Of a DNA stretch of 15,751 bases, positions 13,545-15,751 are shown one piece after another (within the stretch, counting starts at the first letter, position 1; each line of letters begins with the position of its first letter). The stretch spans positions 1 to 15,751 of the forward strand of contig CANGCW010000009.1 of assembly GCA_947452525.1 (NCBI GenBank), written 5' to 3'. The position numbers and the translations under genes were made by a program. The DNA is from Actinomycetota bacterium. GTDB taxonomy: Bacteria > Actinomycetota > Actinomycetes > Nanopelagicales > Nanopelagicaceae. A model generated the notes under the pieces. That model did no database searches. It saw nothing but the letters and a program-made list of their open reading frames with translations, and had not been told where the DNA came from.

Positions 13545-13979
13545 ATGACAACAATTGATGCGCCTGTAACACTCATCGATGCACGTGGCCCACGTTTTGG
13601 TGCTGCAATCACAACCACGGTTCTCGCACTTGCTCTCGTCTTTCACTCACCCGTTGCAATTATCTTTCAACTCGTTGTCTTTGCAACTGGTGCGCTTCTC
13701 GGACCGCAGAAGACGATCTACGGCCTGATTTATCGCACCTTTGTTAAGCCGCAGCTGAAGGGCGATGCACCTACAGAGGATGTACGCCCGCCACAATTTG
13801 CCCAGCGCGTTGGACTCGGATTCGCCATCGTTGCCACTCTTGGATTGGCGCTCTCCTCAAGCTTAACCTTCACAATCGCGACCTCATTCGCGCTTGCAGC
13901 GGCATTCCTCAACGCAGCATTCAACTTCTGCCTCGGTTGCGAGATGTACCTCCTCATCGCCTGCCTCAAGAGCCACTAG
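13545..13979 (+). CDS. DUF4395 membrane protein
   Basis: A 144-residue integral membrane protein of the DUF4395 family, whose biochemical role is not established. The N-terminal DARGPRF (12-18) and the C-terminal FNFCLGCEMYLL with C129 and C132 are the family's two hallmarks; C140 is an extra cysteine. Hydrophobic segments lie at about 20-52 and 88-125, with a soluble loop between. The CxxC beside a membrane helix suggests a thiol redox function. Genes for this family commonly sit next to a thioredoxin-like gene in actinobacteria, as here, so thiol relay between the two is a reasonable inference. A role in sulfur transfer is a further possibility. Confidence 0.85.
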   Translation: MTTIDAPVTLIDARGPRFGAAITTTVLALALVFHSPVAIIFQLVVFATGALLGPQKTIYGLIYRTFVKPQLKGDAPTEDVRPPQFAQRVGLGFAIVATLGLALSSSLTFTIATSFALAAAFLNAAFNFCLGCEMYLLIACLKSH

Positions 13980-13982
13980 AAT
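13977..13982 (+). promoter_or_regulatory. leaderless -10 box (TAGAAT) overlapping the DUF4395 stop codon
   Basis: The TAG stop of the DUF4395 gene begins TAGAAT, a good TANNNT, exactly 6 nt before ATG 13989 of the Fur-family gene. No Shine-Dalgarno lies in the 9-base gap. Confidence 0.5.
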
Positions 13983-13988
13983 CTGACT

Positions 13989-14402
13989 ATGGCGCAACCA
14001 CACGAATTACGAGAGCGCGGCCTGCGCCTCACTCCACAACGCGAACTCGTTCTCAAAGCCGTTCGCACACTTGGTCATGCAACGCCGGAAGAGGTTGCTG
14101 AAGAGGTCCGTAAAACTCACCCAGGTATCAATCTCTCAACGGTCTACCGCAACCTCGAGACGCTCGAGAACGTTGGCCTAGTGCAACACGCGCATCTTGG
14201 TCACGGTGGAGTTCGTTACCACCCAGCAGAGGAAGAGATTCACGCTCATCTCAATTGTGAGAAGTGCGGAGCAATCATTGAGGTCCCATTGGATGCGACC
14301 GCTTCATTTACTCAATCATTGATTGATAACTACGGTTTTCACACCGATCTCTCGCACCTAGCAATCGCTGGTCGTTGCGAAGCCTGCTTTATCAAGCCGT
14401 AA
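13989..14402 (+). CDS. Fur-family metalloregulator, possibly nickel-type (Nur-like)
   Basis: A 137-residue dimeric metal-sensing repressor. The winged-helix half (about 5-80) includes LTPQRELVLKAV and the recognition helix STVYRNLETLE (50-60). The dimerisation half carries a structural zinc site: C90, C93, C130 and C133. Candidate sensing ligands are H30, H67, H69, H85, H87 and H123. From memory, Streptomyces Nur uses H33, H70, H72, H86, H88, H90 and H126. An offset of three reproduces all but one (position 83 is Glu). H67/H69 in QHAHLGHG seem most telling, as iron Fur proteins usually lack them. A nickel role is therefore plausible but unproven; zinc or iron sensing remain alternatives. The gene lies 9 nt from ygfZ, hinting at metal and Fe-S homeostasis. 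Confidence 0.88.
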   Translation: MAQPHELRERGLRLTPQRELVLKAVRTLGHATPEEVAEEVRKTHPGINLSTVYRNLETLENVGLVQHAHLGHGGVRYHPAEEEIHAHLNCEKCGAIIEVPLDATASFTQSLIDNYGFHTDLSHLAIAGRCEACFIKP

Positions 14403-14405
14403 ACT
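14400..14405 (+). promoter_or_regulatory. leaderless -10 box (TAAACT) overlapping the fur-family stop codon
   Basis: The TAA stop of the regulator gene is the start of TAAACT, 6 nt before ATG 14412 of ygfZ. It follows the same arrangement as the preceding gene boundary. Confidence 0.48.
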
Positions 14406-14411
14406 CATTCT

Positions 14412-15326
14412 ATGAGCGCAGTAATCGTAGAGGATGGTCCGGATAAGGGCGCGATCTGGCACTTTGGTCAGCCATCGCATGAACAGCGCGCACTCTATGA
14501 AGGTCGCGCGTGGGCAGATCTCTCACACCGTTCCGTAATCATAGTGACTGGTGAAGATCGCCAATTGTGGCTCAATAACCTCACAACGCAAGAGCTTGTG
14601 AAGTGGGAGAGCAACATATGGACCACTGCACTCATCCTTGATGCTCAAGGCCACATCCAACATCAGCTCTTCCTCTTCGATGATGGAACGCGAACATGGA
14701 TCCACACAGAGCGCGTATCGGAGGAGGCGTTAATCGCCTTCTTAAAGAAGATGGTCTTTATGCTCCGCGTTGATCCACAGGTTGTTACAGATAGATATGC
14801 AGTACTCCGTGTGCCTGGCGCACCTGATGGGCTCGGTGGCCCTTATGAAATTGTTGAACGTGGCAGTTACGAGAACCGATTCGCGGAATTCACTCAAGTA
14901 GGAATGTGGGCGCTTGAGGCAGAGCGCGTCGCCGACGGCCGAGCCCGTCTGAACTTTGAAACAGATTACAAATCAATTCCTAATGAACTTGGGCTTCTTG
15001 GAAGCGCAGTGCACATGCGCAAAGGTTGTTACCCAGGACAAGAGACAGTTGCAAAGGTATTTAACTTGGGGCAACCCCCACGGAGAATCGTGATGTTGCA
15101 TTTAGATGGTTCCGATTCTGATCTTCCGCCACATGGTTCAAAGGTTCTTCTCGAAGAGAAAGAAGTTGGCTTCCTTGGAACAAGCGCTCGCCATTATGAA
15201 CTAGGCCCGATTGCTCTCGCAGTTGTTAAGCGAAATACTCCAGTTGATGCAACGCTCACTGTTGCTGGAGTTGCTGCAAATCAAGAGATTATTAGTAGAC
15301 CAGACTCTCCGAGCCGTTCTGCATAA
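14412..15326 (+). CDS. ygfZ: folate-binding Fe-S cluster maintenance protein YgfZ
   Basis: A 304-residue homologue of the glycine-cleavage T-protein fold. YgfZ proteins use tetrahydrofolate to support assembly or repair of certain Fe-S enzymes, such as the MiaB methylthiotransferase. The family signature KGCYPGQET spans 204-212, with the essential cysteine at C206. The N-terminal half contains LWLNNLTTQELVKW, typical of the folate-binding fold, and the C-terminal part forms the usual barrel (GSKVLLEEKEVGFLG). It lies 9 nt after a Fur-family gene and may be co-regulated with it. The 3' end overlaps the convergent DsrE-like gene by 35 bp. Confusion with GcvT is unlikely because of the YgfZ motif and shorter length. 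Confidence 0.92.
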   Translation: MSAVIVEDGPDKGAIWHFGQPSHEQRALYEGRAWADLSHRSVIIVTGEDRQLWLNNLTTQELVKWESNIWTTALILDAQGHIQHQLFLFDDGTRTWIHTERVSEEALIAFLKKMVFMLRVDPQVVTDRYAVLRVPGAPDGLGGPYEIVERGSYENRFAEFTQVGMWALEAERVADGRARLNFETDYKSIPNELGLLGSAVHMRKGCYPGQETVAKVFNLGQPPRRIVMLHLDGSDSDLPPHGSKVLLEEKEVGFLGTSARHYELGPIALAVVKRNTPVDATLTVAGVAANQEIISRPDSPSRSA

Positions 15327-15681
15327 TCTCTTCCACAAAAGAACTTGCGCCGCGAATTGTTGCGCCGGCGATAAGTTGATCTCCCGTAATTGATCGACGT
15401 GCTGCACACTGGCTACAGACAGAGACTGTGCCAGCAGCGAGAATTACATCAAGCATCTCTCTCAGCGGCTTAGCACCCTCGAGCGAGAAGGTTTCTGCCT
15501 CTCCAGGGAGGGCGAACCGCGTTGCATCCCCCGTCAGCCATAATGAGATGTCAAAGCCAGAGGCAGCTGCGACAGATGCAACGGTGAAGGCCTGAGAAAG
15601 CTTCTCAGGAGCCTCAGCGCCCACAGTCACCTTCACAATCAGTCTCTTCTTGAAGCCTTCAGCTGCACCCGTTGTTGCCAT
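15292..15681 (-). CDS. DsrE-like small sulfur-relay family protein
   Basis: A 129-residue cytosolic protein with the DsrE/DsrF/PrmC-like alpha/beta pattern: RLIVKVTVGAEAPEKLSQAF, then ISLWLTGDATRFALPG and a Gly-rich helix region. C89 and C92 in VSVCSQCAARR lie where sulfur-carrying cysteines occur in related proteins, but a persulfide role is not proven. I chose ATG 15681 rather than an upstream in-frame ATG at 15732, because the longer form would overlap the tail of the next gene and its extra residues look non-coding. A possible leaderless -10 (TACACT) lies 7 nt upstream of 15681. The stop falls 35 bp inside convergent ygfZ. Confidence 0.75.
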   Translation of the reverse strand: MATTGAAEGFKKRLIVKVTVGAEAPEKLSQAFTVASVAAASGFDISLWLTGDATRFALPGEAETFSLEGAKPLREMLDVILAAGTVSVCSQCAARRSITGDQLIAGATIRGASSFVEEIMQNGSESLVY

Positions 15682-15688
15682 AAAGAAA

Positions 15689-15694
15689 AGTGTA
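15689..15694 (-). promoter_or_regulatory. -10 box (TACACT) of the DsrE-like gene
   Basis: On the minus strand TACACT fits TANNNT and lies 7 nt before the ATG at 15681, suggesting a leaderless or nearly leaderless transcript. It sits in the 19-base gap after the next gene's stop. Confidence 0.42.
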
Positions 15695-15700
15695 ATCAAG

Positions 15701-15751
15701 TTATTCTTCGGGGGTGGCAACCGCAACCTCAATCGCCCTTATCGCTTCAGC
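15701..15751 (-). CDS. C-terminal tail of the next minus-strand gene (partial)
   Basis: The minus strand is open from the window edge and reads AEAIRAIEVAVATPEE before a TAA at 15703-15701. The Ala/Glu/Val-rich helix-like tail and the codons look coding. The gap to the DsrE-like start is only 19 nt, as expected in this compact region. The product cannot be identified from 16 residues. Confidence 0.45.
   Translation of the reverse strand, partial: AEAIRAIEVAVATPEE

Noticed and set aside
15682..15732. Longer start (ATG 15732) for the DsrE-like protein
   Set aside because: The extension runs through the stop region of the next minus-strand gene and is not protein-like; ATG 15681 has a -10 box in place.
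1..15751. tRNA, rRNA, CRISPR array, insertion sequence, riboswitch or replication origin
   Set aside because: No cloverleaf, regular spaced repeats, transposase or terminal inverted repeats were noticed, and gaps between genes are too short for a riboswitch.

Overview
The window is about 15.7 kb of chromosomal DNA from an actinobacterium. Two genes are strong lineage markers: mycothiol synthase (mshD) and a GlnR-type orphan response regulator. The DNA has middling base composition by eye and is very compact. No gene-free stretch exceeds about 110 bases. Neighbouring genes overlap, and many start codons sit exactly where a leaderless transcript would begin. This fits a genome-reduced, moderate-GC actinobacterium of the freshwater or marine planktonic kind, but the species cannot be named from sequence alone. 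No rRNA, tRNA, CRISPR, insertion sequence or prophage was seen.

Left block (1-2908): a three-gene redox cluster. It holds a membrane haem/FAD reductase with NOX-like histidine spacing, an exported FMN-binding protein on a Thr/Ala/Pro/Lys-rich stalk, and an ApbE-type flavin transferase. Together they look like a small flavin-based extracytosolic electron-transfer chain: NAD(P)H to FAD, then to two haems, then to a protein-bound FMN outside.

Second block (2971-7401): a MacAB-like export operon in a presumed one-membrane cell. It encodes a HlyD/MacA adaptor, an ABC ATPase, a MacB/FtsX permease and a small membrane-anchored Gly-rich protein with a two-cysteine C-terminal domain. The genes are tightly spaced or overlapping, and parts of the block are visibly more AT-rich than the flanks. 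The last protein is the least understood and is a candidate cargo or accessory part.

Third block (7391-11466): central and sugar metabolism. An aldo/keto reductase on the minus strand is divergent, by only 25 bases, from a PfkB-type sugar kinase and an aldose-1-epimerase-like protein. A class III PLP enzyme of unknown substrate follows.

Fourth block (11463-15751): a conserved actinobacterial redox and regulation neighbourhood. glnR and mshD (minus strand) are translationally coupled. They diverge from a membrane-anchored thioredoxin, a DUF4395 membrane protein, a Fur-family regulator whose histidines resemble Nur, and the folate-binding Fe-S protein YgfZ. A DsrE-like protein and the tail of one more gene close the window on the minus strand.

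The most notable sequence-level observations are four. First, a TANNNT box lies exactly 6 nt before the ATG at seven starts, and in three of these the upstream stop codon is the first half of the box. Second, two back-to-back minimal promoters are packed into 25 bp. Third, the FMN-binding protein has a degenerate flavinylation motif. Fourth, the export adaptor has a cysteine loop at its hairpin tip.
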